A DNA stretch of 64,000 nucleotides from Argyresthia goedartella (taxonomy: Eukaryota > Arthropoda > Insecta > Lepidoptera > Argyresthiidae), in contig OX463808.1 in the NCBI GenBank assembly GCA_949825045.1, positions 24,427,674 to 24,491,673 of the forward strand. Reading direction: 5' to 3'. A program made the translations under genes and the position numbers. This document shows, in pieces, positions 49,976 to 61,452 of the stretch (position 1 is the first letter of the stretch; each line of letters starts with the position of its first letter). A model generated the notes under the pieces. The model saw nothing but the letters and a program-made list of their open reading frames with translations. It had not been told where the DNA came from and ran no database searches.

Positions 49976-52599
49976 AATAATTCAATTGTTTATACTTTAA
50001 CTAAAACCATACAAATCTAATTTGGAAATTAAAACTTGTTAATGACTAAATTTTTAACTAATATATCCAAATTTTGCTTGTGTTAATTTTGTCATATGAC
50101 AAAACTTTTTGTAATAGTAGTGTTGATAATTCACTGGGTTAGTATAAAATGACATAATTTTATTAGTACTTAATATAACATGTATAATACATAGCGGTAT
50201 ATTGGCAAGTACCTAAGTTTAGCTTCATGTCTCCGGAGAACGGGCAAGTACAGGTGCATGTTATTTATGTAGTGGTATACAAATAGACCCGTAGATTAAG
50301 CCTACAAAAATCAGCTTGGGATCTACCAAGACTTGGTACTTATGGAGCAAATTAGATATCACTCCATACATTTATTTTTTATTAATATACTTATCTTGTA
50401 AAAACATTTACAACAAAAAGTCACCACAAAACATCTGATCGCCTTAAATAGGACTATCGATTGTCATTAAGAAAATAATGATATCTTTAAAAAAAACTAA
50501 TGTAAGCTGATTCGGATCTAGTCACACTGTGCGTCGCCCCGTCTCGCGTCACTGTCACTGAGCCGTCATTGTGCTAGAAGAATTAGGCCCCAGGACTTGT
50601 GTAATGCAATGGTGCAAGAAAATATCAAAGTTGCTTGTTTATTAAATACAAGAAATTTGCTATTGAATTATTAATCCTCCGGGATTCCCTGAAGACAGTT
50701 ATGTTTTAGTTTTATCTGTGGATAGGTACGGTTAATTTTAAACATCTAATGTGAAAAACTGTTGTAGTTAACTTACCTACATGGTAAGTCGGGTTCTACG
50801 CGAGCTAATTCGAGGATCAAAGCTAATTCCATTTGAAATAGAAACCATATCTTTTATTCAATTTACATCCACAAAATGCTTAATGAAACCAAAATATGTC
50901 ATTAGTTTTGTTAATTATACAAAAATCCTGATAATAAGTTACCTACGATTCGCAACTTACCTCTCACCCGCTATCCCTCGTGGTCGGACGGACATCCGGC
51001 GGTCCACTGGGATCCATCGCTTCAGCTTCATAATTTTTTGATATATTTGCGTTTGTGTATGGAATTCAAACAAAATAAATGCCATTGTGACTCTGTTCTG
51101 GCTTTTCTAGTAAATATCTTTTTCTTCATTGAAGATGCATACGACTGAGAACTCAGCGTCGGCTCGGGGGCTTTGCGCATAAGGTAACAAATGTTTTGCA
51201 ATTCAAGACTCGACTGGCTTTTTTCAGCAGGACATTTTTGTTTCGTTTCAGAAGATACTGTCATGATATCAACGTAAAGAGATAACGACTTCATTGGATC
51301 GTAGAGAGAAGTAAAGTTGGAAGGTACTCGAGATCCAAATTATTGACCATGCCGAGCCGAACATACTCGTACCATCGAACCGTGACTCTCCTAATCGTTA
51401 TAAGTTCTCAGTCAGAAAAGTTACGCACAATTTGTTCCCAAAGTGGCTATACATCAGCATCTTGGCATCTACCATGTGGTTGCGCTGCATAGGTAAATGG
51501 CGCGTGTATGCTACACTACGCGATCTCACGATGAGGAAGAGCTTCTGTGTCATTACACAAAGGACAGCTATTTCCATCGACCCTCGGTGTCGGTAGGCCC
51601 CACAGTTTAGATTTAGATGTTACAAAAATCCCTGGTAACGTAAATTGCCGGATTACTACCCTACTTATCATCTCATGCGTTATACTGACACAAGGTAGGG
51701 GTCTTATGTATTTTTTATACTTTTAATCTGACTTTGTTTTTTTCTTGGCCGAATTTACCTTTCTTGGCGTATGTAATCTGCGGGTTCCATTGTGAAAAGG
51801 AATTTTCATTCTGCTACAGTTGGTTATGGTCGGAATACTCGCAAGTCGCAATAATGGAACCGTAACACAAAGCTAGGTCGACTAAATTCGAGCATACCAT
51901 AAATAAGTGCACTTTAGGCTGCATTAGGTTTTGTTTCGCTGTAGACTTAACAAAACATTGAAATGTTTTCTTTGTTCTAGCAATTTTTACTTTTTTCCAT
52001 AAATGCAACCATTAAAATATGTACGAAAAAATTACAATCACATTATAATACAGCTTAATGTTATTTTAAGTTCCTAGCGAATCGTATCTATCAATGATTT
52101 GATTTCATAAGCCCGGCGTTTGGGATATTGCTATCCCAAATATCAAATCCCAGATTATTTTTATCCCACTGCGGCGAAACTCTAAAGGAGGGTTACGTGT
52201 TTGGCCAGTATTATGTCCGTTCCTATGTGCCCTCGTAACAACACAAGAACACATGATACATTATTAATATCATTATATTCGTCTCGATGGGGCGACTCAC
52301 ACTGCATATGGTCAATTCGTACTGACTTTTTTGTCGTAACACGCACAGCTTTTGACTTCTAGAGCAAAAAGTTAAAAACTCCCAAAAATTTCGGGATTTA
52401 AGCATCCGAAAGTTGTCCCGAGATATCTCGAGTTACCATTTGTGATATTTACGCAGTTGCACCCATATATACAAAATTAAAAAAAAATTGAACCACCTTC
52501 GTAAAAGACTCCTCAGCTTCCAACTTCTACCGACTGGGGTATGTTCCGCAGTCGGGGTTTTCTTTTTTTTCTTAAGTAATTTTTCTTTCAATATTTACC
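49976..52599. other. No gene; possible RT zinc-cluster trace and one shared repeat
   Basis: 50,525-50,595 is the inverse of a repeat at 43,990-44,050. On the minus strand at 51,480-51,620 a 'CPLCNDTEALPHRE'-like Cys/His string resembles the end of a LINE RT, but nothing flanks it. 52,450-52,570 has a poly-A/T block and a small 'ccgactg...cagtcgg' hairpin. No coding gene recognised. Confidence 0.4.
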
Positions 52600-52770
52600 T
52601 TATTTTAATAACTTTACAGGTTTGCTACTAGCCCGTCACTCCTCCATCAACCCGCAGTGCGGGTCCCGCACTGAGCCAGCGTGGTGAAGTAAGGTTCAAT
52701 CTTACTCGTATCCGGGTAAATGTCTGTGCCCCTTGGTTCATGGCTAAATTAAATAATTTATTATTATCAT
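52600..52770 (+). mobile_element. RTE-like LINE 3' end fragment
   Basis: 'gcccgtcactcctccatcaa', then 'cccgcactgagccagcgtgg' and a 'ggttcatggctaaattaaat' end before an (ATT)-rich run. This follows the pattern of lepidopteran RTE 3' ends. Confidence 0.4.
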
Positions 52771-52799
52771 ACGTAATGTATGTTTTACACATATATTAC

Positions 52800-53200
52800 A
52801 ACAACAAGGTTGGCATTTGAGCAATTTAAAAACCATGTAAAAACGACTGTCAAAAAAGGCATATAACAATATTCAAGATTGCATAAATGACAAGACTGCA
52901 TGGTCAATCTAACTGAGCACAGAATTAAATAACTTATATTATTAATATTTATTCCTACAAATTATTTGTATTAAGTAATATTTGTACTAGTTAAATAAAA
53001 CCTATATACATATAAAAGAGATCTAAAAATCCAATCTGTGGGAGTTTGTCGCCCTTCTTCTGATATCTGTGGTCTTCGAGATATGTGGTCCAGTCTCTAT
53101 AAAGAGGTAAAAAATTACGTCTACTAGTGTAAGTATGTGTATATATGTCAATATCTACAGTAATAAAGAAATTTAACTTTGACTTACCTTAAAGGTATGT
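52800..53200 (+). mobile_element. LINE family A, copy 7: 3' end fragment
   Basis: Last ORF2 codons ('tttgagcaatttaaaaacca' onward), 3' UTR and 'aataaagaaatttaactttg' end. The hairpin's right stem is disrupted by a ~25-bp insertion around 53,065. Inactive. Confidence 0.8.
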
Positions 53201-55660
53201 AAAACGTTAGTAGGTAAGCGTGGCGCCTACTACATATGCCTCTGTAATAGATTAGATAGTCCCGCATAATTGGAAGGGTCGGGCCATTTAAGTTTAGAGA
53301 TTACGGCCGGTCGTTGAACGTCATTTGTGCCATGGGATGGCTTGTCATTAGTATTTTAGATCACCCCACCCTTAGGAGCTACCTGAGTGTTTAATGAAAC
53401 GGTTGCTTTTTTACATATCTTTTATTTTTCTTTTATGTAATCATCGGGATTGTATAACTAAATAATCACAGTTGAAACGAATGATAAACTACAATTATTT
53501 AATGTCTTAATGTAAAATAAAACTAGGCGATGCGACGTCGCACTTGGGTCTCGCAGTTTTGTACTGGCGCTGTGCTCTGTTTGCTGTCTACTATACTACA
53601 GGTAAGTTCCTCAGAAACCATACACAAGGCTAACTACAATTTAATGGTAAACTTTAAAGTAGGCTGAACAATGAGCAAGTTCTCTATCAAAGTTCAAAAG
53701 CTGCTTTTCAGTGTTCACAATATTGTTCAGAGCTTGCGCATGCTTTGTACACCAGTCAGTTGATATTGATTTCACAACTGATTGTAGAAATTTTCGTACA
53801 CCTTTTAAACAAACAATATCTCGTTATAAGACAGCGACTTCAAGGTGCTACTCGTATTATTGTAATCTTATTGCGAGTCGGTTGAAGTTGGGCTTAAGTT
53901 TACAAGAGACAGCAAAGACAATGACACGTATTAGAGCACTAGCCTACTACCTACTGCATACTGCTGTGTATTGTATAATGCACACTATTACAAATGAACG
54001 GGTTCTTGATGATGGATATAAAACAGTTCAAAATACTTACTATTATAAAAATTTATAAGTAAGAGTGTGATACAAAATCGGACCAAATAGGCTCTCTTTA
54101 TAGTAATTCGTCGTTTATTTGGTATGTATAATATTGGCAGTGTAACGATTATAAGAAAAACAATTTAATGTGATGTTATCAAAGTCGGTCTAAGGTATTA
54201 AACGTCTACTTATACGTATAATAATTAACAAGAATTGCTTTAGTATTGATGTACAGGAGTTGATTTATTGGTTTGAGTGCAAACTAGTGGATGACCTTAA
54301 GGTAAGGTATAGGTATATCGAAGTTAGCAATTAAATAACCGAACTACAAAATCTTAGGCTTTCAAACGCATAATAAAATCAGTCATTTTAACGCAATTAA
54401 GTTAATATTACAATTTACACTGATCGTTATTTCGACAGTGGAGTGAGACAGCTGAGGAAACTCCATTATTTATTACATTTAACTATAAATTCTTATAATT
54501 TAATTTATATATTAATGACTTCTAATAGTTACCGAATCTGTCTCACGCCGATGCCGAGGGTAGTATTCTAGCACAACACTCTTAATAATTTATTGATATT
54601 TCCCTAGGTGCGACTAAATTTAAGTTTAATACACGAATAAATAAAGTGCAAACACTTACTCTACAGTCATTAGCTGTATCATCATCAGTAGTAATGCTAA
54701 TAAATTGGCACAGTCCCATTCATATCAGCGCTGTGCTACGTACGGATATGCGGTAGGATGCTCATCGCAATACAACTCGAGCGATACTCCACACTCAACA
54801 CTCAGCCAGCCCGCTCACTTACTCAATCACTACTCTCACCACTAAACACACAAGCAGCCCTCTCGCTCTATCGCACTCTCGCATAAACTGAAAACACCAA
54901 AAGATCCGACTATTATCGTTACCGTGATACGAGTACATAGTTTTTTTTATACTGCACTATGTAACTAGTGTAATCGAGGAGTATTGTATTGTGGAGAGGA
55001 ACACTAGTTACTGTACAGTTAACATTACAACCACTGAAGTAAATGTTATCTTTCGCTAATTTTACTTTACTTTATCTGTGTGCTACTAGTGTAAAGTATG
55101 TACAGTTATTTAGCATGTGATTAGTTCACAATCGTGTTCGATGAGCATTTTAATCTCGTCGCCCAGACGGACGATACATTCTAAACATAGATATCTTACT
55201 GATCTAAATGAGTCGGTGCGGAGGGCCATTATGTAATCACGTAAATCCGTGGACTTACAAAATACTCGTATAAATTATTCACATTTATAGCACATTATCT
55301 ACATACACCCCACCCATCAGATTCACGCGCGACCCTCCTACACTAATCCGCTTAACATTTAAACTTGGAATAAAATACTGACTCATAGTATGGCTAACTC
55401 GAATAAAAACTTATTATCAAATATTTGGTGAAGTTACAAGTTTAAACTTTATAAAAATTACGTAATTAAATATCTTAAACGTTACTTAAACACATGTCGC
55501 CTATAAATGAAAGCATTTGTATAAAATTGATAAGTAATAAAATCTAAGGCCACCTCTCCACGGAGGCGTATATAGCTACGCTTCTGTGGACAGTGGGCCT
55601 CAGTAATAATAAGTTGCCGCGAGAAGCTAATTCAAACTTGTTTCTTCTCGTTTTCAGTTG
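53201..55660. other. Downstream of CadN: no coding gene; may include 3' UTR
   Basis: AT-rich. 54,660-54,900 and 55,100-55,350 have more balanced composition and could belong to a long CadN 3' UTR on the minus strand. Several AATAAA words lie on the minus strand (for example about 54,470 and 54,597). I could not fix a transcript end. Open stretches such as 53,711-54,058 have no domain. Confidence 0.35.
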
Positions 55661-55813
55661 TTTCTTTACGTTTTATTTACAGGTGAAAGACCGTGTTCCC
55701 TGCGTGGGGCGGTGCGGGGCGCGGAAGGGAAGTGAAGGGAGAATTGACTAAGGATGGACGCCTGTGTCGTGCCCGTGCCCGTGCCCGCGGGCGGTGGCGA
55801 TGATACTTGGCGC
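55661..55813 (-). other. CadN: CadN proximal 3' UTR with candidate poly(A) signal
   Basis: Directly follows the CadN stop codon. An AATAAA on the minus strand at about 55,672-55,677 lies ~140 nt downstream of the stop and is the first candidate poly(A) signal. Longer 3' ends are possible. Confidence 0.4.
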
Positions 55814-55917
55814 CTACAGTTGCTCGTCGTCCGGAGGGCCGTACATGTCCGCCAGCTTGTCGAACCGCGGGCCCCACGCGCCCAGGTAGTCGTAGTCATG
55901 CGCCTCGTCGTCGGTGC
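55814..55917 (-). CDS. CadN: N-cadherin last coding exon (beta-catenin-binding C-terminus)
   Basis: Begins after ...ttctgtAG at 55,918-55,919 and encodes '[20 protein letters not shown]' and '[13 protein letters not shown]' followed by TAG (55,814-55,816). This acidic/aromatic sequence is the conserved end of classical cadherin tails, part of the surface that binds beta-catenin (Armadillo) and links adhesion to actin. The phase joins exactly to the exon at 57,498-57,698 (G + GC = Gly). GC content is far above the surrounding DNA, as for the other CadN exons. Confidence 0.92.
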
Positions 55918-56466
55918 CTACAGAACACAAACCTTGTTAACACCAAGCCTTAACACAGTCTACGTCTAAGCCGACAAAGCAAAGTCCGAGCTTGAAGCAA
56001 AAGGTAAATTGGAACCGTCTGGAGGACGCTTGTTAATTGTGTTTCTAAAATCATTCTTGTGAAAACAATGCGTGTTTAATGACGTCTGGAAGATGGGCAA
56101 TCAACATATTTGATTGGTTATTGAGATTGATACAACAAATAAATATGTAAATAGATTATTTTTACTGAGCCATGTCATCTAGGGATTAATATCTCTGAGT
56201 TTCATTCAGTGTTCTGAAAACTAATGCACGAAAAAAATACCCCATAACAGTAAGTATCAAATTGACGCCATTTTTAAAATGAAACGATGTATTTATATAG
56301 TACGAGTATAAATACGAACACGGCTCTGGAAAATAAACTTTTTACATATTATCCGCATACTACTCATTTGGCAAACAATATCGATACTGTTTGATCATGG
56401 AACTCATGATTGATTACCACATGGTATTTCTATCTACTCTCATCAAAACGACTCATTTGTCAATAG

Positions 56467-56600
56467 TAGTTTATGTGACTGCTACATAATGGAGGGCATT
56501 AATACTCGAGAGTGGGTTTATGAAACGAGCCGAAGGCGAGTTTTATAATAATATCACACGAGTTTTAATGCCTAATTATGTACAGTTACATACACTAGTT
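56467..56600 (-). repeat. Dispersed repeat H, copy 2
   Basis: Inverse of the unit at 60,600-60,745, with the foldback around 'cgagccgaaggcgag' and 'actcgagagtgggtttatga'. Abuts the G MITE. Confidence 0.6.
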
Positions 56601-56936
56601 CATCTACACACATATCATAAGCTCTCTTTGATGTGTTCAGGAACCGCATGTTTGACCGGCATTGAGGCTCTGCAGTTGTTTAGCTTGTTCTGTAGTACCA
56701 ACTTCACGCAGGCGGGCGTCGGCGTTCGAAATTTGAATGTCAGTACCAACTTCACACACAAACTAGGAGCGGCACGCAGGCAGGCGTCGGCGTTCGAAAT
56801 TTGAATGTCATAATATATGGTCATAATGTGTTTTTGAGATAAAAAATGAGTTTTTACCAAGTAGTTTAACATTATGCTGATCGTAACGTGCGGTTTTTGT
56901 ACGCAGTAAAGAGGGTTTATGATACGTGTGTAGATA
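56601..56936 (-). mobile_element. TIR MITE, family G copy 2, with internal tandem duplication
   Basis: Same TIRs as 2074-2341 but 336 bp long, because a ~68-bp block with 'gcgttcgaaatttgaatgtc' is present twice in tandem at 56,695-56,810. It lies in a CadN intron. No coding capacity. Confidence 0.7.
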
Positions 56937-57199
56937 AAATAATTTAAGATTGAATTCTGCTCATATTACATTTTACATATATAATACATACATTTCCCGG
57001 ATTATACTTTAAGCATGGTGTTGTTAATGACTTAATTCGTAGAGTGAAGAATAGTGACGAAACCATAAACTTTCAGAATTTACGATGAAATTCCAGTGCG
57101 TCAGCCAGACTTCCACAATCCGAACACTAAGAACTACTACTATACTACTGAGACCGATTCCGGAGGCGTCACAACTAAACATATTAAGTTTCTTACGGA

Positions 57200-57337
57200 C
57201 TTACTTATAAAAAAGTAAATTCACTGTTTAATTAATTCAGTGTTTTGTCTTCTTTTGACATTTGACATTTAGTCGACGTGTGAAAAGGACAAAACACTGC
57301 TTAAGCTAAACAGTGAATTCACTTTTTTATAAGTAAG
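57200..57337. mobile_element. Short foldback MITE in CadN intron
   Basis: 'cttacttataaaaaagtaaa' onward for ~55 bp is mirrored at 57,280-57,337 with few mismatches. The loop is ~25 bp. The ends read CTTACTTATAAAAAAGT inward on both sides. Confidence 0.75.
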
Positions 57338-57497
57338 GCCATTAGTTACTAATACAAAAAAGAATTTTAAAACATGGCGACCGGATAAGAACTGTCAGAT
57401 TGCAACCGGACAGTATTTAGTGAAGTCTTCAGAATAGCACACACTACTAACAGTTTACAGCTACAGTTAGTATGAATTGGCGAGTACTGACTCTGAC

Positions 57498-57698
57498 CTG
57501 AAGCGAGGGAGGACAATGACCCGGCCGTACTGCCGCCGCCCTCGTACGCGTAGTTGCGCAGGTCGTCGAAGGGGGGGGCGTTGGGGTCGCCGTCGGCTCT
57601 CCGCTTGTGCTCCTCGATGAACATGCCCACGTTGGTCTCGCCGGGGAGGGACACGCCGACGCCGCCAGGAACCCCGAGACCTACGCCCATCAGGGGGT
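57498..57698 (-). CDS. CadN: N-cadherin cytoplasmic exon 2
   Basis: Acceptor ...ttgttccacAG at 57,699-57,700, donor CAG|GTCAGA at 57,497. Encodes a Gly/Val-rich start ('PLMGVGLGVPGGVGV'), then 'TNVGMFIEEHKRRADGDPNA', 'PPFDDLRNYAYEGGG' and 'STAGSLSSLAS'. These are hallmark strings of the classical cadherin tail: the Ser cluster is the phosphorylated beta-catenin-binding segment and 'PPFDDLRNYAYEGGGS' is near invariant. 201 nt, phase 1-1, consistent with its neighbours. Confidence 0.95.
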
Positions 57699-57889
57699 CT
57701 GTGGAACAACGAAATGTTTGACAATCTGTAATACAAGGTGGGCTATACTCAGCAGTGGTTTCGCTGATGGGCTGATGTTGAAGCGACTATGGAATAAATA
57801 AAGCCTATGTTACCCGGACTATAACGAACTGATTGATGCCTCATTTGTCAAAACAGTGATTTAGGTGCTAGTTTTACAAAACTATTTTA

Positions 57890-58660
57890 GAAAAAATACG
57901 GATGTGGTTACATCTAGGCTAGTATATTTTAGTTACTTTCATAGTGTCATGTCCTATGGAATCTTGTTGTGGGGGAAAGCAGCGGATATTCAAACTGCTT
58001 TTATTTTACAGAAAAGAGCTATGCGAGCAATTTATAATTTAAAACGAACAGACTCCTTAAGAGAGCTTTTTAAAGAAATTGACATACTAACTGTAGCTAG
58101 TCAATTTATTTTCGAAAATATAATGTATGTACGCAAGAACCTTATAACATTTTCCAAACTTAGCGATAGCTGTAATGTTTACCTAAGAAATAATCACAGA
58201 CTAGTTGCGCACCGGGTCAGACTCGCGAAGGTTAGCAATTCTTTCAAGGGTCAGTGCATTCTCTACTACTATAAGATACCTCTGGAGATTTTGAAATTGC
58301 CATTTGAGCAATTTAAAAAGCATGTCAAAGCGACATTGTCGAAAAAGGGATGTTACAATGTTGAAGATTACTTAAATGACGGCAATGAAGGTTAATCTAG
58401 CTCAACACACACCTCGCTGTTAATAATTTTGTAATTATTTCTTCCTGCTTATTAATCATAATAATTAATATTGTAATATTTATATAAGTTAAGCACAACC
58501 ACTCTTTAAAAGAGATCTAAAAATCAATCTGTGGGAGTTTCTACGCCCTACTCCCGCCGTTCTCCCTCAGTGGTCCAATGTAGAGAAGAGGCAAAAAATA
58601 CGTTTGCTAAGTATATGTAAATATCTAAAGCAATAAAGAACTTTGGCTTGACTTGACTTG
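57890..58660 (+). pseudogene. LINE family A, copy 8: RT C-terminus and 3' end
   Basis: Encodes 'SRLVYFSYFHSVMSYGILLW' to a stop after 'VEDYLNDGNEG' at 58,395. This is the best-preserved family A C-terminus here, open for ~168 codons. The 3' UTR hairpin (about 58,528 onward) has a ~8-bp insertion in its loop, and the tail shows TTGACT units (58,646-58,660). Antisense to CadN, inside an intron. Confidence 0.85.
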
Positions 58661-59186
58661 GAACGCACGTAAATTGAATACTAACATGTGACTGTGCGTA
58701 AATTATTACTTAGGTAACCCTTACTTTTGTTAGCCTGGCTTTGTCGAAATCGGATGTCCAGCTTTACGACTACTACCACCGAGTAGCGATAGTAGCCGGT
58801 ACCTACAGCTTAACTTGTCATCCGAAACATCCGAAACAAAGGCCACATAGAAACCCACGCCAATCCAGTACCCGTCTCAGTCAGATGTTGCTACCCGCAC
58901 GATCGTTCCCGATGTGCGCATGCCGCTAGGCAACGGAATCTTAACAATAGACATAGACAATGCAATTCAGACCTAACAATATCAAAAAAAAAAACAAGTA
59001 TTGATCCACTTTAGTTATCTGACAGCTAATTTCTAATACCATTTCAATTCATATCCATAATTTAATATGGGTCGACTTAGTCGTAGCTACCGGCGAAATT
59101 ACATTTATGCAGAATATGCATCAATTGAATAAGTTTCGTAACAAAATTTTCAATGTAATGGACTCTGCATTTCAATTCAAAATATA

Positions 59187-59813
59187 CATATGTTACCGGC
59201 AATCTGTACAATCAGGTTTTATATATAATCCCTAGGCACTATATATAATGCCTAAAATGTGCAGGAAATGATTTATATAGATTTATATATATTATGAAAT
59301 ATTATTTGTTTTTTACTTTGCCTAGGTTTTATATATAATACCCAATACGCAGCCGGTAATGTGTGTAAAAGTGTAAAACACTGCTGTAGGTTAGGTGAAG
59401 GGTAAAGGAGGTGAGCGAAGCGAAAAGTACTTAGTTTAAGTATTTTTGTTGAAGAACAATTTTATCCTTAGTGATAGGTTGAACAACACGAAGTTGTCAA
59501 CCTAACACGAAGGATAAAGGAGGCTTCGCTGAAAAAAATGCCAGCTTCGCTCACCCCCTTTATCCTTCACCTAATCTACCGCAGTGTTTTGCCCTGATAT
59601 TCTACCAAAATCTATTTATTTGACACATTACCGGTGGCCAAGTATGTATTCTATATAATCCCTGGGCATTGTATATATTACCCAGGTAGAGTATGTAATG
59701 GACATTAATATTAATAATATTTCATACCTTGCCTGAACGCCCCAGGTATTATATGTATTGCCTAGGAATTATATAGAATACCTGCATTGTACAGATTGCC
59801 GGTAACACATATA
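59187..59813. mobile_element. 627-bp TIR element with nested foldbacks
   Basis: Outer inverted repeats of ~50 bp contain GTTACCGGCAATCTGTACAA at 59,192-59,211 and its inverse ending about 59,806. Inside, 'aaaacactgctgtaggttag' (from 59,376) is mirrored near 59,570-59,590 with 'gtgagcgaagc'/'gcttcgctcac' arms. Units of TATATAATCCCTAGGCA type recur in both halves. No coding capacity. A non-autonomous DNA element of unknown superfamily. Confidence 0.7.
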
Positions 59814-59899
59814 AATCTCATTATATACATCCACTCATTTTATTATATTAAGAGTTAGGCTTTCATAATTTATAATGCATAATTCTTTATTGCAAACTT

Positions 59900-60125
59900 T
59901 ATTTATACGACCTCTGAGGCGCAGCGGTTGTGGCTCTGCCTACAATGCGAGAGGTCCCGGTTTCGATCCCCGGCTGAGGGTAAATAAAAATAAAAACCTG
60001 GTCTTGGATTTTTATAAGTGTGCGACGACGCTGTTTCTGGTTCCTACGACGCAGGGTATCCTAGTGTGCGGCCAGAAGCAATGTATATGCCTGTATGTAA
60101 ATGTTCTATGTTTATTTGCCAGCAC
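59900..60125 (+). mobile_element. tRNA-derived SINE (S4) in CadN intron
   Basis: Head 'cctctgaggcgcagcggttg' with an A-box region and B box 'cggtttcgatccccggctga', an A-rich link, then the module 'cgctgtttctggttcctacg' to 'gccagaagcaatgtatatgc'. That module is present in inverse orientation upstream of the heads of the 4.4- and 12.5-kb SINEs. Confidence 0.75.
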
Positions 60126-60599
60126 CAACTATGAATGAACTGAATCATCTTGTAGTGTCCGGATAACCAACAGCGGATAGGTATAGATCGGCTCAACTAA
60201 ATCCCTATGTTTGTTATATTTTGTCCCTATTAGAATTCGGTATTAAAAAATATAAATGTTCAAGTTTATAGACTACTTTAAAAACTGCAACAGAATTTGT
60301 GGAAGGATACAACACAAGTGAAGATGACATATAATTTAAATAGATACTGTATCATGCTTGACATGACTTTGCTAAAATGACAATGCCATAAATATAAATG
60401 ACAGCATCAATTGTATACCTACCTTCTCGATTAGATACGAGTCGAACAGAGAACAATATCAATCGGCATCATACTTTGGCATCAAAAAAATGCCAGCATA
60501 AGTTACATATTAGCGCACAACTGCGTGTTTTATTAGAAAAAACAAATATTTCGTTTAAAAAAACATGCTGTAGTCCGCAAATGTTGCCATAATTTATAT

Positions 60600-60745
60600 A
60601 AATACACTATTGTATGTAACTGTACATAATTAGGCATTAAAACTCGAGTGATATTATTATGAAACTCGCCTTCGGCTTGTTTCATAGACCCACTCTCGAG
60701 TTTCAATGGACTCCATTATGTATCAGTCACATAAACTTCTTTTCT
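60600..60745 (+). repeat. Dispersed repeat H, copy 3 (fullest)
   Basis: 'tgtatgtaactgtacataat' to 'tcagtcacataaacttcttt' with a complete internal foldback between two CTCGAG sites ('gaaactcgccttcggcttgt'). No G MITE is attached, so it probably shows the empty state. Confidence 0.6.
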
Positions 60746-61248
60746 ACATTTAATTGCCAAGGTATACATATAACGGTAAATAAAGATTTTCTAGCATTCT
60801 TATGTAGTCAGTCTAGCAAAGAAGTACGAGAATAACAAACCCAGCGAGCAAAAGGTCAAAATAAAATTCGTGGCTAAAAGGTCGCCAGACAAGAAACAAA
60901 CTTTGGAAAGTGGTCTACCCCCGCCGATGCCAAAGTCCTATTGATTGAACAATAAAGCCTTTAGGTTTCGACTACGGCTGATTTTTAGACCGTAAGCTGC
61001 AACGAGCACTAGGAGGTCTCGTTGTTGTATTTTATATATACATGTATTTTTTCAAATTACTAAATTAGCTGAAAAACCAGGTTTCTTGTTCCGTAAAGAA
61101 TCTATCTATTACGTTTCGAGAGATACATGTCTGTAATAGATCGACGGACAGCGGAATCTCAGCAATAGGGTCCCGTTGTTGGCATCCTTTGGAAACAGAA
61201 CCATAAAACCTGCATGTAAATAATTTACTTATAAAAAAGAATACTTAC

Positions 61249-61452
61249 AGGGCATCTTAACAGGCGCATGATCAGGTAGCGGCCCTCCTATGGGTATTTG
61301 TAGCGGTGTGATGTCGAAGGCGGTCATGTCATCCTCGCCGCCCCCCTCGTCATCATAGTTGATGATGTTCTCCCTGACGTCATCATCAGGGCCCGGGTAC
61401 TTGATGTGCGCCTCCCGCCGTCGGTTGTACACCACAAACACCAGCACCAGAA
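61249..61452 (-). CDS. CadN: N-cadherin exon: end of transmembrane helix and juxtamembrane tail
   Basis: Acceptor ...ttctatcAG before 61,452 and donor CCCT|GTAAGT after 61,249. Encodes 'LVLVFVVYNRRREAHIKYPG', 'DVRENIINYDDEGGGEDDMT' and 'AFDITPLQIPIGG'. The first hydrophobic residues complete the membrane helix begun by either alternative exon. 'YNRRREAH' is the positive stop-transfer, and 'YDDEGGGEDD' is the conserved juxtamembrane core that binds p120-catenin in classical cadherins. 204 nt. Its first two bases complete the split codon: Ile after exon A (A+TT), Val after exon B (G+TT). Confidence 0.95.

Larger units (their letters stand above)
55918..57497 (-). other. CadN: CadN intron (with G, H and MITE insertions)
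   Basis: Bounded by a GT donor (CAG|GTCAGA) at 57,497 and the AG acceptor at 55,918. Contains repeat H (56,467-56,600), the G MITE copy (56,601-56,936) and the 57,200-57,337 MITE. Confidence 0.85.
57699..61248 (-). other. CadN: CadN intron, 3.5 kb, repeat-filled
   Basis: Donor CCCT|GTAAGT at 61,248 and acceptor at 57,699. Holds LINE A copy 8, the 627-bp TIR element, a SINE and repeat H. The remaining sequence is AT-rich with nothing recognised. Confidence 0.85.

Noticed and set aside
51480..51620. Reverse-transcriptase zinc cluster on the minus strand
   Set aside because: One Cys/His string without neighbouring RT motifs is too little to annotate as a gene; mentioned only as a trace.
53711..54058. 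115-codon open frame downstream of CadN
   Set aside because: Low-complexity, AT-rich, no domain, splice or conservation evidence visible.
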